From positions 102,713,893-102,777,892 of the forward strand of contig NC_082688.1 of assembly GCF_949987515.2 (NCBI RefSeq): 64,000 nucleotides of DNA, given 5' to 3'. The DNA is from Delphinus delphis. Lineage: Eukaryota > Chordata > Mammalia > Artiodactyla > Delphinidae. Under the pieces are notes generated by a model. That model made no database searches. It was not told where the DNA came from and saw nothing but the letters and a program-made list of their open reading frames with translations. Every line of letters begins with the position of its first letter. Positions within the stretch are counted from its first letter, which is position 1. Positions 37,838-52,950 of the stretch are shown in pieces. The position numbers were made by a program, and so were the translations under genes.

Positions 37838-39469
37838 ATTTTAAAAAGAAAGGTCTCATCAAGATGTCCTAGTTATTCTTTATTTCATTTCTTAAATGAC
37901 ATTCCGTCCTCAAGCCAGCAATAGTAACATAAGCAAAGGGAAATGGAGAGTAGAAGACATTCATGAACCCACATTCCCCAAACAATCGCTCTGGGATCAG
38001 GATGTGGGGAGGTGACATGAAGAACCGGGTCCCTGAATTACTCAGATAATAAGCTCAAACCTCCCTTCCTTTGCTATAGAGACAAAGCCTGAGTGACCAA
38101 CTTCAGGTTCAGCTACTTTCGTGAAAAGGCTTTTTAGGGTTATTTTCTATCAAGCCATTCTCCAAGTCTGAAAGTATTTTTAAAAACTGAACAAGACGAA
38201 AAAATAGGAAAAGATGGGAAACAAAGAAAGAGAAGAGGCAACTGAATTTGGCACTAGGTTAAGGCTGTGTCCCTAACTACCACGGGGAGGCTCAGAAGTA
38301 CTCTTTTTTTCCTAATGAATGAAAATGAAAGCTCTTCGTTTGGCTTGGTTTGACATATTTTATTCTGGTCCTTATTTGGAGAACCTTTTACCTGAAATAC
38401 TCTCAGTTTGCTTACAGGCCTCTTCCACCCTCCCTGTCTCCTCGTGGGGGTCTTTGGAGAGGGAAAGAGAAAAAAAGCAAGCCAGTTGGGGATGGGAGGT
38501 GGGAAATATGAGAAATTTTCTCCCAATCCTGAATCTTACCTGCACTTTTCAGAAAGGGATCAAGATGGGGGATATGCAAAGGAAAAAAGCCCCAGCCCTG
38601 GACACAGGGTGTCCAGTCAGCCAAACTCCTGCTCGAGACCAGCCAGTGTGCCCTTTCCCCTCCAAAATCGTTTTTAAAATTCAACCCTCAACTTTCAAAA
38701 ATCTGTCTCTAATTTCAAACTCAAATAAGCGCACAGCATGGTGGCTTTTGTTTTGTTTTCTTCTCCCCAACTCCTCCCTGCGATTGCATAACAAAAGTGT
38801 CTAAATTCACACCATCTGGCCGATAAAGACACTGGCCTCACTGCCCGGCTGGCCCATCTGATTAGGGCCCCGTCTAGCCTGCGCCTTGTGGCGAAAAGTC
38901 ACAGCTGTGGGGTTTGCTCGCGCTCAATACAACTCTGTTATTAGCCAGCTGTAGGCCTTGAGACGACTTCTGTTCAAATTATAATATCTTTTAACCCTCT
39001 GAGCATTGAGGGCACAGGGGTGGCTGGCAGCCACATAACAACTAGACTTCTCCTTGCTAATAAACGGCAAAATGAACTAAAGCAGGGAAGAGGGGAGAGG
39101 AGACCATTGGGGAAAGGAGAGAAAAGTTATACCTAAAAGAGATTTATTTTGTTGCCGCCTAAAAGCTAAACACCAGTTTATGAGCTTTTTTTTTTTTTTT
39201 TACTAAAGATTACAGAACACAAAACCATTCAGGAAAATTCCCAGGTATGCCCAAGAACACCTTGCAAATGAAACTAAGTGTGTGCAGTACCCACTGAGAA
39301 ACAGAGCATCTGATTCATCCCTTAATCACTGACTGTGATGACTGACTCTTAAAATGTGAGAGAAGGAACTTTTTTCCCTGAAAAAAGTCAACCAGCTCTG
39401 ACTGACAGATTGAATGGGAACTTCCCTTTTAGATGCATCCAATACTTGCATCACCCCAGCTCATCCCCC

Positions 39470-39471
<2 letters not shown>

Positions 39472-39500
<29 letters not shown>
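39472..39500. repeat. (CA)n microsatellite in EBF2 intron 5
   Basis: About 14 CA units. Confidence 0.95.
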
Positions 39501-40859
39501 TACAGACACAGTACCCATCCCATGGATCATTTATTTACCCACAGTTAATATTTGTTTTAAATTCTAGTTTGGGAAGAAAATAGCAGAGCGTCTTCCCACA
39601 TCTCAAATGCAGAAAAGTTACAGTACATTAAATTTTTATATTGTATTACTAATGCAGACTAAACTAGAGGCTTTAAAAATTGATGCTGCTACTTAAACAG
39701 CATAAAATGAGGAGGATTTGATTGGGCTTAAAAAATAAAAATGTCAGCCTTAACTACAGCTGGATAGGGCATGCAAGTATTATTTAAAGTGATAGGTATA
39801 ATTCGTCAGACAATGGGCCAGATTTAGGTTTGGTTTTGTTTTCTTTTAAGAAGATAATCTCTCCAAACAAAGACATTTAAAAGTAGAAAGAAAAATTTTT
39901 AAAAAAACCTGCTTTTCACTTAGCCAACCAAATAAAAGTGTTCTATTTAACCTAGGTACTACATGCAAGTTCATCTTGGAATTGTATTTTCTTTCTGAAT
40001 GTACTTATCAAGGGGCCCTGGGATAACGGTGTAGCCATTTGCTTACCCCATTGTCCCACACCTCACCCAGCTACTCAGGAGAGGAAGCCTCGAGTCCCCT
40101 CAGCTGAGGCCACTGGCAGAGTTGAACTTTGCAGTTGGCAAAGTTTGTTTTTCTAATACTTGGTCAAAACCAAAACAAACATGTCTGATTGTTATGGTTT
40201 CTTCCTGACTGCATGAGGAGGGAGACGGGGCTGCCGGGAGCTGCCCATAAAACAGCCCAAACTAAATCAGACTGCCTGCAATTACCCAAAGTCTGGAGTT
40301 GGAAGACATTCACTGAAGCAACAGTGGAGTAAGGAAGAATTGAGGCTTTCTCTCCAATCAGAGATTTTGGAGGAAGAAAAACGTGCATGGAATAGCATTT
40401 AAATTTTTATAATAAAATAACCACCTCTTCCCAGAGTTTCCTTTCTATAGCTTTTCTCCTTTGCTGTGGGATTCCCCCATAACCAGCACGTATCAGACAC
40501 TCAATAAACATTTATTGAAAGAATGAATAAATGTACGGGTTAATTTTTTTTTTTTAATTTTCTTCTGCTCCAGCAGAAGAAAGGACTCGAAATGGATTGG
40601 TCTCAGAAGAGAAGATGGGAAAAGGTGCAGGAATTCGACTTAGACTGCACCTTTCACAACTTGGCCCTCAGAATCCAGCTGTTGCTCCAGACCTCGTACC
40701 TCCCCGGTTGGGGTCCTCTCCCCCACTTCCTCCCATCCACAGGTGGTGAACCCGACTGGTCTTTCTAGCCGGTAGTTCCTCCTGACCTAAGAAACTCCCG
40801 TGGCTCGGGAAATCTAGGAAAAGCAACTTCCCTGGAGGAAGAAAACGCTTCTGCGGCAC

Positions 40860-41380
40860 AGACAGGTGCCTCAGCTGGGGGGCAAGGGGTAGCGCCCCCA
40901 AAGCGGGCCGTTCCATCCCCTGCGGTGGTCGCCCGCCCAGACTGCCAGTCGTTCCAGGACCTTGACTTGGTAACTCCACAAGTGGCCCCTCCTGTGCATC
41001 TACCCCTAGCGGGTCGGACCGGCGGGCCTAGGACCGCGACCGACTCAGGGAAAGCCCCCGATCCCAAACTTGACCCGCGGCTGCCCAGCCCCTCCCCGCG
41101 CTGCCGCCGACCGCTGGACAGCGGACCTTCCACGGAGCACAGGAAACTCCTGAGACGCATGGGGGTGGAATCCTGAGCGGTTCTGGGTTTCCTGTTCGAC
41201 TCCCAACCGATTTGCTCTTAGAATCTGTCTTTTAAGGAGGCAAGCCCGAGCGAGGCCGCCCGCTCCGCGCCCCAGCGCTCGCGAAGGTCAGCGCCCGAGA
41301 CGCATGCGAGGCAGCGCGCCGGGCGCAGCTCACCTGCCCCGCGCTCCGGCAAAGCCTGCAGGAAAACACGGCTCTTACCT
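40860..41380. promoter_or_regulatory. CpG-rich patch next to EBF2 exon 5
   Basis: The end of intron 5 is GC- and CpG-rich, for example 41020-41110 and 41240-41350 with repeated gcgcc and cgcc words. It adjoins exon 5 and forms part of a discontinuous series of CpG-rich patches from 40.9 to 53.7 kb. No gene is seen in it. Boundaries are by eye. Confidence 0.5.
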
Positions 41381-41452
41381 GCACATCACTTCGTGTGTCA
41401 GGAGAACTCGGCACATTTCCGGATTCTTATTTTGTCCCTCGTAAGCTATGGG
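41379..41452 (-). CDS. EBF2: EBF2 exon 5 (codons 137-161, first two bases); start of zinc knuckle
   Basis: Acceptor AG at 41454-41453 and donor GTAAGAG from 41378. The 74 bases encode [18 protein letters not shown] and THEVMC plus two bases of Ser161. His156 and Cys160 are the first two zinc ligands of the COE zinc knuckle (H-x3-C-x2-C-x5-C); the other two are in exon 6, so the 6.1-kb intron 5 splits the zinc site. The knuckle is essential for DNA binding in EBF1 (family knowledge). Sequence is intact, with no stop or frameshift. Confidence 0.96.
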
Positions 41453-41971
41453 CTGCGAAGGAGGCGGGGGCAGGGTGGGGAGATACGAGGGAGTGGAGGG
41501 ACAAAGAAAAGGGGACTTAAGAGCAAGCACAAAGTCAGGTTTCCTCTCTCTGCCCTCTACTTCCTCGGGAGCGCCCGCTGGCAGCACAGAACCTGAGCTG
41601 TGGCCTGGTTAACTCGAGCGAAATAGTAAGAGAAAAGTTTGCCCTGGTGAGGACTTATTTCTTGCAAAAGGGAATATATGGGGGGGGGGGGGACTGAATC
41701 TCCCAATAATTGTTTCCCCTCTTCATCCCTTTGCTCACCTACTCCCATCTCCAGAGTCTCCCAGCCAGAAAGACAGGACAATTGGGGAGTGAGAGGGAAC
41801 ATTTATTTTTCCAGAGCAAACAAAGTGTGGGTTTCTGTGGAGGGGCTGTGAAGACTGACCCAGGAAATCGCGGAGGGTAGGGGGAGGTCAGAGACAGGCC
41901 AGAGGGGGGAGGGGGCATGACGGAGGGCCCCACCCCCCACCCCCGCGAGAGGAGGGGACAGCCGGGCTCAC

Positions 41972-42027
41972 CTGCTTGGTGACCGAGTCGATGAGCCTTA
42001 CGTACAGGTCCTGCTCCGTGCGGACAC
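41972..42027 (-). CDS. EBF2: EBF2 exon 4 (codons 118-136)
   Basis: Acceptor AG at 42029-42028 and donor GTGAGC from 41971. The 56 bases complete Gly118 and encode VRTEQDLYVRLIDSVTKQ, ending in phase 0. SVTKQ followed by PIAY in the next exon is the EBF2 version; EBF1 and EBF3 have SMTKQ followed by AIVY (from memory of the family). It is part of the N-terminal DNA-binding domain. A longer minus-strand open frame at 41888-42286 simply reads through this exon into both flanking introns and is not a separate gene. Confidence 0.96.
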
Positions 42028-42299
42028 CTGCCGGGGAGGCAGGAGGGCGCGAGGTGAGGGCCGCGGAGCCCCGCCCGGGCATCCCAAACCTGTCCCGCCG
42101 TGGGGCCCGGGCCCGAGCGCAGGCGGAGCCGTCCTGGGGGCAAACACCACCCGCCCGCCCCCGCCCCCGGCCCTGAGCGAGCCTCCCGCAGCCCTGCTCT
42201 CCCCAGGCCTGGAGCCCGCCTGCCGGTGACCGCGACAAGGTCAACTGCCTTCCTTGAAAAGAGGAAGAAGCGGGCGCCGCGGGCACTCAGGGCGCTCAC

Positions 42300-42363
42300 C
42301 GTTGCTGTAGAGGAGCTGTAACTTGTAGTGGGTGCCATTGTTGGTCTTCTCGTTGCCTTGTTC
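42300..42363 (-). CDS. EBF2: EBF2 exon 3 (codons 97-118, first base)
   Basis: Acceptor AG at 42365-42364 follows a good pyrimidine tract, and the donor GTGAGC begins at 42299. The 64 bases encode EQGNEKTNNGTHYKLQLLYSN plus the first base of Gly118. The EQGNEKTNNGTHYKLQ form, with Thr after NNG and Lys before LQ, fits EBF2. This is the continuation of the beta-sandwich DNA-binding domain. The exon is only 64 bases long, separated from exon 4 by a 272-base intron. Reading straight on into the intron gives a longer open frame that has no meaning. Confidence 0.96.
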
Positions 42364-46011
<3,648 letters not shown>

Positions 46012-46142
46012 CTCTGCGCAGCGACATTGGCGTCCACCACGCCGACATTCCGGACCCAGGACCTGACCGAATCCATCTCGGCGCCCAGCGATTTCTCTTT
46101 CAGAGCTGGTCCTCTTCCTAAAGTATCTTGGATCCCAAACAT
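46012..46142 (-). CDS. EBF2: EBF2 exon 1, coding part (start codon to codon 44, first two bases)
   Basis: Start of early B-cell factor 2, a nuclear COE-family transcription factor that acts in neuronal, osteoblast-niche and brown-fat differentiation (family knowledge). On the minus strand the ATG is at 46142-46140. It opens 43 codons beginning [17 protein letters not shown] and ending VVDANVAAQ, followed by AG and a GT donor at 46011-46010. The MFGIQ start is shared by EBF proteins; the [19 protein letters not shown] stretch matches EBF2 rather than EBF1 or EBF3 as I remember those proteins. The 131-base length leaves two bases of a Ser codon, completed by the first base of exon 2. The exon sits in a CpG-rich block as expected for a developmental regulator. 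The start choice is firm because the reading frame and the conserved N-terminus both begin here. Confidence 0.96.
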
Positions 46143-46850
46143 TTAAAAAGTCTGATCTACTGTCGCTTTAAAAATGAGTTACAACGCTGTCCTCACTGTT
46201 CCCAACGTTGTCACCAAACCGTCTCCTCCAAAGCAATCCAGGAAAAGGGATCAAGTGCCGAAGTTTGAGTCTCTCTGGTGAAAAAAAAATTTAAAAAGAT
46301 AACCCGTCCTTTGCTTCCACGCGTGAGGTGCGGACTGATGTAGTTAAAGTTTGGGTTATATCCTCCTCAAGTTCAGATCTGCCGCCTCAGGCCCTCCGCC
46401 CTAGGTCTCTCGCATCCTTCCAGTGGCAGCGCTGCCTCAAGAAAGTGATCACAATTTTGAAGCATCACCTGTTCTGGGAGAAACAGGAGGAGATTGATGG
46501 CTGCCTAATCTCTCCCCTTCCTCCTGGTCCCCCACCCCCCCCCCCCCCCGCTCCTCCCCACCGCTCCAATTTAGAAAAAAAAAAAAAATCCCCAACAGGA
46601 TCAGTTGTGAAAGGAAGAGGAAGACCCGGAGCCGAAAGGAGGCGGTGGCTGCGAGCGCTGCGGAGCCGGGCTACAGCCGCTCGCCTGCCCCATGAATGGG
46701 TTACTACGGCCCGGGCCGCGGAAGGCGGAGCCGCGGCCCGATAAGGAGCCTCATTTGCATGGACGCTCGGGATTGGCCGGCGCTGGGCAGGCCCGGCCGA
46801 CGTCCTCTGGCGGCGCGCGCCCCGCTCGGCGTTGCCTGGAGTCCGGGAGG
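46143..46850 (-). promoter_or_regulatory. EBF2: EBF2 5' UTR and likely core promoter
   Basis: Upstream of the ATG, reading the minus strand, there is a CCAAT box (46776-46772) followed 11 bases later by an octamer motif ATGCAAAT (46760-46753) and then a GC-rich stretch to about 46620. No TATA box is seen at a usual distance, which fits a CpG-island promoter. The transcription start is therefore inferred at roughly 46600-46730, giving a 5' UTR of about 450-600 bases. That UTR would contain a run of 15 G (46549-46535) and a run of about 13-14 T (near 46588-46575) on the transcribed strand; both could disturb sequencing. The exact start is not visible from sequence. Confidence 0.55.
46535..46549. 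repeat. Poly-C run of 15 in the presumed EBF2 5' UTR
   Basis: Uninterrupted C run on the plus strand, G on the transcript strand, with an A-run at about 46575-46588 nearby. Confidence 0.85.
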
Positions 46851-48779
46851 TGAAAGGGGACAGAGAGCTGCGGGCCCTGGGTCCTAGCCCGAACCCCATG
46901 TGCGTGCGTGAGATGAGGGCCTGCAAATCCTGCACTGAAGCGGGGTAGCCCGGCCCTGCCGGCTGGTACGCGCCGGCTCAGTCTGGTCGCGGGAGCGGGA
47001 GGCTTCCATGGATCCTGCCTCTAAATGCAGATTTTTGTAGTCTGCGGGAGGCGTATTCATTCCCGGGGCTTGGGTTCTGTGTGCAGGTTTGTGAAGAAGC
47101 GGAGTGTGACCGCATGTACTTATGTTTGGTGCAAACGTTCCCGAGAGCAGCCCAGTTTCCCTGGACGGCTCTCCCAAGTCTCCTGGAGTTACTTGGTGAC
47201 ACTCAGGTTTTGTGTGCGGTTTACAAGTTGAGAGACAAGGATATATGAATGAAGGCGGGGGTGGGGACGAACAAGGCTCAAGTGCTATTCAAATAAACAG
47301 AGTGTCGGGGGAAACGGTCAAAGAGCTAAGGAAAATACGCCCGGGCGGACGCGAGCGGGAGTTGCACCCGTGCAGATGAGAGGTTGCTGACAGATCGTGG
47401 CAGGCTGAGTGCTAGAACTGCCCTGCCTTGTCCCGGGAGCCCCCTCCTGTCCCCAGTACCCCTACCCCCCACCCAGTTCCCGAAACCCGGGGGAGCCAGC
47501 AGAGGAGCTGCTGGGAGGCAGCGGGGGAGTCGCGGAAACTTTGCCCAAGGCGCGCGGTCGCCGCGGTGCTGGCCGCGGGCTGATGATGGCCGGGAGACGG
47601 CTGCAGCTCCGCTAAACAGCTGAAACTCTAGGCGGCTTTTTAACTACGCCGTGCAGCTCGCAGTGCCTATTAAAACTCCTCCTGGCTGGGTGTTATTTTC
47701 TTGCTTCTCCTTTTGTATTCTGATCTGCGCATAGATCTGCTACTGAAATCTAGAACACCAGCGCGAAAACAGATTTGAAGACAATGAATGCAAATCTGTG
47801 CTCAAAGACCATCTGCCGTGGAGGAGACAAATCAGCTGTTCCGCAGTTCGAGCGACTGTGCCCGAGCCTCCCGGCCTCATTACCGAGAGGGCCTTGGCGA
47901 AAGCCTGGATTTCATTGAGGAGACTTTCCCCCCCACTTAGGACTCAAATTTGAGTGTGAATTGACTCCCGACCAGATCCCATAGGTGTGTAGGTGAGCGC
48001 TCACAAATGAACTGCGAGAATTTGCCGCTAGAGGACACAGCGCCTTGCAACTCGTTTGCCTGGGCGGACAGGAAGCTCGCACTTTCAGAAATGCTGCCCT
48101 CCTGAGAAAGGGACGGATCCGCGCCTACACTCTACCCCTGGGGCAAACCGCGACCTGACTGCGGGGACGGATAGCGCTCAGGAAGCGCATGTCTTTACTG
48201 CGGAGATTCTCTTGAAAACCGATGGGGAGGAGGAGAGGGTGCCCTGACCCTCTTTACACAAACCCGGATCCTGGGATTGGGGAGGTTGATGGTGGGGGTA
48301 GAGGGCGTAGAGACCGTGAAGTCCCCGCCTCTGGGTTGTGTAGACTGTGGCACCCCGACTCCAGGGCTCTGGATTGGCCTCATTGGACAAGAGGGGCAGA
48401 GGGAGCCATAAGGGCAACTGGGCATAAGAATATGGAACGCGACTGTTGTAAAAGCCAAGTAAAATAGTTGTCCAAAGAAGGAAGAAGGAGGGTGGGAGAA
48501 AAATTGGTAGGATGAAACTTACTACCTTGTTTCAGCTAGGCAATTCTCTATTGTATGCAGATTTTACCGGTAATTTCAGTCCCTGCAAAAACTAACCGCC
48601 CGGAGCCTTCTACCCCGGCCCCACTCTCTTTGTAAATCTCTCTGAACCTCAAGTAACCACCTACCCCCATCCTCATCCTCGGGCTGTGCCCGGAGGAGCC
48701 AATGGGCTCCTTGGTGGAGAGTGTTGAACAGCCCGTGAACCCCTCAAGACGTGTCGAGGAGCCCGACGATTTTTGTTTT

Positions 48780-49700
48780 TCAGGGGGCCTCTGACCTGCA
48801 GCATCTCGTACCAGGAGAGGTACGGGGCGCAGCCCCGAGGGGCCGCGAGGCAGCCGTGGGCCCGGGCCTGGCCCGGACCGTCTTCCCCTCGGGCCCGTGT
48901 TGGCTGGGGTTAAAGGGCAGACCCGGGGTCGAGGACACTGACTCTCCTCTCCCGCAACAGCTGCTACCCAAACTTATGCCCCTCAGGAAGCGAATGAATG
49001 GGTTCTTTCTCCCGGGTCCCTGCTGCCCGCCCTAGACCAGACCCACCGCACCCCACCTCCCAGAGAGGAGTTCAGAGGCCGTGGTGCTCTGTCGGGTGGC
49101 AGTTTAAAACACCGTGGCCCCGTAACTATGACCTGGGTGTAGCGGGGAGCCGCACTGCTCCTCGCGGGCTCGACTACCGCACTGGGCGATCGGGGCGAAC
49201 GGCCGCCAAGATGCCGCGGGCCCTGTGGGCTTCGAGCCGCGGACGCCGAAGTTCCCTCCAGGCTGGGACGGAGTTCCCTGGCTAGCACCGGGAGGGGGGT
49301 GGAGGGGGCCAGGAATGGGGGAGCAGCCTTGGGCCCCGCAAGGCGGCGCTTCGGCCTTGGCAGAGCAGGGAGCGTCTCTGCCCCCCGAGTTGGGTTTAAT
49401 TAGCTTCGTGTGGGTATTCGGGAGGGGTGGGCGCACAGTCAGCCACGCGCGCCTTGGAGGAACGCGGTTTAGCGACGGAGTGAGCGGCGGTGGCTGCGCC
49501 TGGAGAGTCTCTCGCCTCTCTCTCGCCTCCAGCGACCCCCCAACAAACCTTTTCGAACACGCCACACAAAACCCGCCCTGAGCCGCACGGGGGCCCGACA
49601 GGCGCAGCTGCGGCCCGGGGAAAGCCCGGCCCGGCGGGGGAGAGGCGCCCGCGCGCGCCTCCCGGGCTCCGGCCCGCCAGCTTCGTTCCGCCCCTGGCCG
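48780..49700. promoter_or_regulatory. Upstream CpG-rich patch, 2.6-3.6 kb beyond the EBF2 start codon
   Basis: A GC-rich stretch with frequent CpG, strongest at 48820-48930 and 49580-49690. It lies outside the presumed EBF2 transcript. Genes for developmental regulators often have several CpG islands carrying Polycomb marks, so this could be a distal part of the same regulatory domain or the promoter of an unannotated noncoding RNA. Overlapping open frames on both strands (up to 214 codons) have no recognisable domain and are treated as chance. Confidence 0.5.
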
Positions 49701-51649
49701 GGGTCGAGAAAATCCGAGATGAACATTATTAAAATGCTTCCTGACCATCTAGTTACATAAAACCGAGGCAGGGGTGGTGTTATTCCGTCTTTTACCCGGT
49801 CCCCTCCTTTGTTCGCTCTTCCCAATGAACCCCCGGGTATTTTCCCCCGTTCATGTTTCACATCTGCATCTCGGTGCGCTATGTTCAATTTCCTCCCGAT
49901 TGGCTGTAAGGCCCCTTTCCCCAGTCTCTCGGTCCAGTCTCCTGGGCGCCGCGTCTCTCCTCCGGGTCAGAGGTTCGAGCTTTTTCTTAGAAAATTGCTC
50001 TCTGGGCCTAGTTCTCGTCCAGCATGGCCCTGAGGTGAAATCGGAGGTGTGAGAACGCTTCCCTCCCACAGCCCGACCTCCACCCCCAGCCCCAGACACA
50101 CACGCGGCGCCTGGGTCTAAGCAACCCGACGGACAGAGCCTGACTAGTACCCAGGGAATGAGATCCACAGGGACAGTCGGTCTGGGTTTGATAAATGAAG
50201 TAAGTAGCAGTCTCATCGGACGTGAATTTTCAAATTTGTTTGTTTTAGTTGGCACCTTTGATTTTTATTTGTCCGAGTAGAAACAGTTTTGTCACCATCT
50301 CAGAACCCTGACGAATATTTAGCTCACTGTGCTTCGTGAAATAATCTTTTTAAATATCCAACTCTCCTCCCTCCCACTTCAAATTTCAACTTTACATCAG
50401 TGAAATATCCAAAGCCACTAACTCCATTCCAAATGTCTTACTGAAATTGGACTTGAATGCTCCATAAATGAGAATTTCCGGGGACGGTGGAGGGGGGCGG
50501 AGAAACTACGGTATCCACAAATGTACTACAAATATTTCACGAGGACTCCACCATCCATACCGAACAGAGCCCTTTTAGGACAATTTAGTAAGAATTTAGA
50601 TCCTCTTCCTGATTTGCTTTTACATACTGAAGGGGATTTTACATACTGAAGAGCTACAGAAATACGGAGGCGTCGAAAAACACTTTCTAGACCCACGATG
50701 TGCCACCCAGGCCGGTCAAAATGGACTGAGGGAGCCAGAGTTGGTTCTATCCTAACAACCGACAACTCCAGAATATCTCTTCCTCCTCTCTCTCCTCTTT
50801 TTCTTCCTCTTCTTTTCTCTCCCGCTCCCTCTCCCCCCTCAGAAATACCCATCCCTCCCATGTCCTTGTTCCGGGAATGCCGAGAGAGCGAGGGAGCCGA
50901 GGCAGAGATGCGGGAAGGTCAAGAGAACAAACGTTTGGAGCGGCGGCCGCATTTGGGCGTTCGGAGCGTGGACATCGGAGCAGAGCCCGCGGTGTGTGTG
51001 TGTGTTGGGGGACAGGTGATCCGTAGGGAGAGCAGTGTTGGTGCGGCCTCCACGCGCACCTGGGGACCTGATTTCCTGGGTGCGTTGGGTGGCGTGCTCG
51101 TCAAGCCCCGGGTTTGGGCTGTGCTGGGGTAAACCGGCCGGTTGCAGTCCCTTCCAGGAAGCTGCACACCAAGGCGGTGGCATCTCCGTCACCGCGGTGT
51201 TAAGGCGCAGCGATCCAGGGGCGAATTGACCCTCACTAAGAGGCCCAATCGAGCAAGTGTCCACGCAGAATAGGGCTGAGAGGAAGGCACAAACGAACGG
51301 AGGCAGGACGTTTACCCAACACTGCCTGGGATCCAGGCAGTGCCACGCACTTTCTCACCCTTAAACTTGACAGCCACACTTGAACTGAGACCTATTTGCC
51401 CCCATTTTACAGTTGAAGGAAATGAGGATGGGAGATGACAAGTAGCATCTCAGTTGATAAGTAGGGAACAAAGACCCCTGCCGGTGTCCCACTTCCAAGG
51501 CAACACAATGGCGAGCAATTTAAGGCCTTTAAACAGAAAAAGTTCAATGTGACTCCTCCCCGCCGTTTTTCGGTTTCTCGGCTCAGTTGAGGGGAAGATA
51601 ACTGAGGAGCTCCTCCGAAGTGCCCCCCTCTTTTCCTAGTGGTCCCCGA

Positions 51650-51662
51650 CCCCCCCCCCCCC
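51650..51662. repeat. Poly-C run of 13
   Basis: C run in the GC-rich region upstream of EBF2. Confidence 0.85.
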
Positions 51663-52714
51663 GCCCGGCCAGCCGGCAAGGGAAAGCCCTCGAGACCCGC
51701 CAGCTCCCTCCCCGCTCGCTGCGGAGGTGTGAACGATGTGTTGATTATTCACATTTTTGCCGAGCGTACACTCCGCCGCGGCCGGCGGCGCCACATTTCG
51801 CACGTACACGCGCGCTCCGCGGCCCCGCGCTCTGCGCGTAGGGGCATCGTGCCCCCCACCCCAAGGACACCCTCCTTGGCTAGGGGAGGGGTGACAATAG
51901 GGTCCCACCCTCCCTTGCACAGGTTGCCTCTTCCTCCAAGCCCCAGAAACAGTCTTGGCTTCCAGATCCAACTTTCTTCTCCATAATACACTTGCCTTCC
52001 CAACTCCCCCTCCTGGATTATGTGGGGGGAGGCGGGAGTGGGTACAGCTACAGATATAGCACCAGCTAGAATATCATTCCATTGGGCACCAGGCTACCTC
52101 CTCCTCCAGCACACAGACTCCACCGTCACCTCTCGACGCACACCACACACCTTGGCGACAAGAGAGAAAATCGGGAAAAGGCACTTGAGTAAAAGGCATG
52201 CTTTCACGTTGTCCTTAACGGTGTAAACTGGACTTCTAGCTCTGGGATCTCCTCAAACACGGCCCAAGGCCTAGAAATTCCATTTCTGGCTGATGGGAAC
52301 CCACCTCCGCACCTCCAGGGAGCCGGACAAGCTTTTCAGGGTGGGAGGGTCCAGGGTCAGGAAACCTCAGAACCGGCTGGGAAAACAGCTAGCACGCCGG
52401 GCTGTGTGGCTCCGTCCCACTCTCGAAGGGGCGACAGAAATTCCACTTACTCTGGCTTCTCGGAGGAGACCAGGCAGGGGTCGCGGTGCTTGAGGTGTCC
52501 CGCGCGGGAACAGTCTCGAGGGCCCGGAAGCGCTTCGAACAGTATTTTGGGCAATGCCGGTCGCGCCCTATAGGAGGCGCTGGACTAAAGGCCGTAAAAC
52601 ACAACTGCCGCACTTTCTGCAGCTCTGACGCCGGGCAAGTTGGAGCGCACCCGTGGTTCCTACAGGGCGAGGCAGAGTGAAGTAGAAACCCTTCAGGCTT
52701 TGGTGTCCTCAGAC

Positions 52715-52950
52715 CCAGGTTAGAGCCACTCATTTACTGATGAGGTCTTGGGCATTTGATCTGACTTGTCGGAGCCTCAGTTTCCTAATGGGTAAAATGG
52801 GGGTGTTATTCCTTTGAGCCACAGTTTCCTGATTGGTAAAATGGGGATATTTATTCCCCCAGGGCTTCACTTGCCTTATGGACAAGAAGACAGCTTCGAT
52901 GAAAATATCTGGCACGTAGTAGGTGTACAATAAACGCCGGTTTCCCTTCA
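52715..52950 (+). mobile_element. MIR SINE with an internal tandem duplication, plus strand
   Basis: MIR core words 'gagcctcagtttcctaatgg' and 'gtaaaatgggg' occur twice in a row (52773-52815 and 52817-52858), then the 3' end 'tggcacgtagtaggtgtac' and 'aataaacgc'. The duplicated unit is about 43 bases. Confidence 0.7.

Noticed and set aside
37811..39500. Microsatellites in intron 5 as regulatory elements
   Set aside because: The (TTTC)n and (CA)n tracts are ordinary and nothing around them supports a function.
49104..49748. Minus-strand open frame of 214 codons upstream of EBF2
   Set aside because: Pro, Arg, Gly and Ala-rich translation typical of GC-rich noncoding DNA; no domain and several competing frames.
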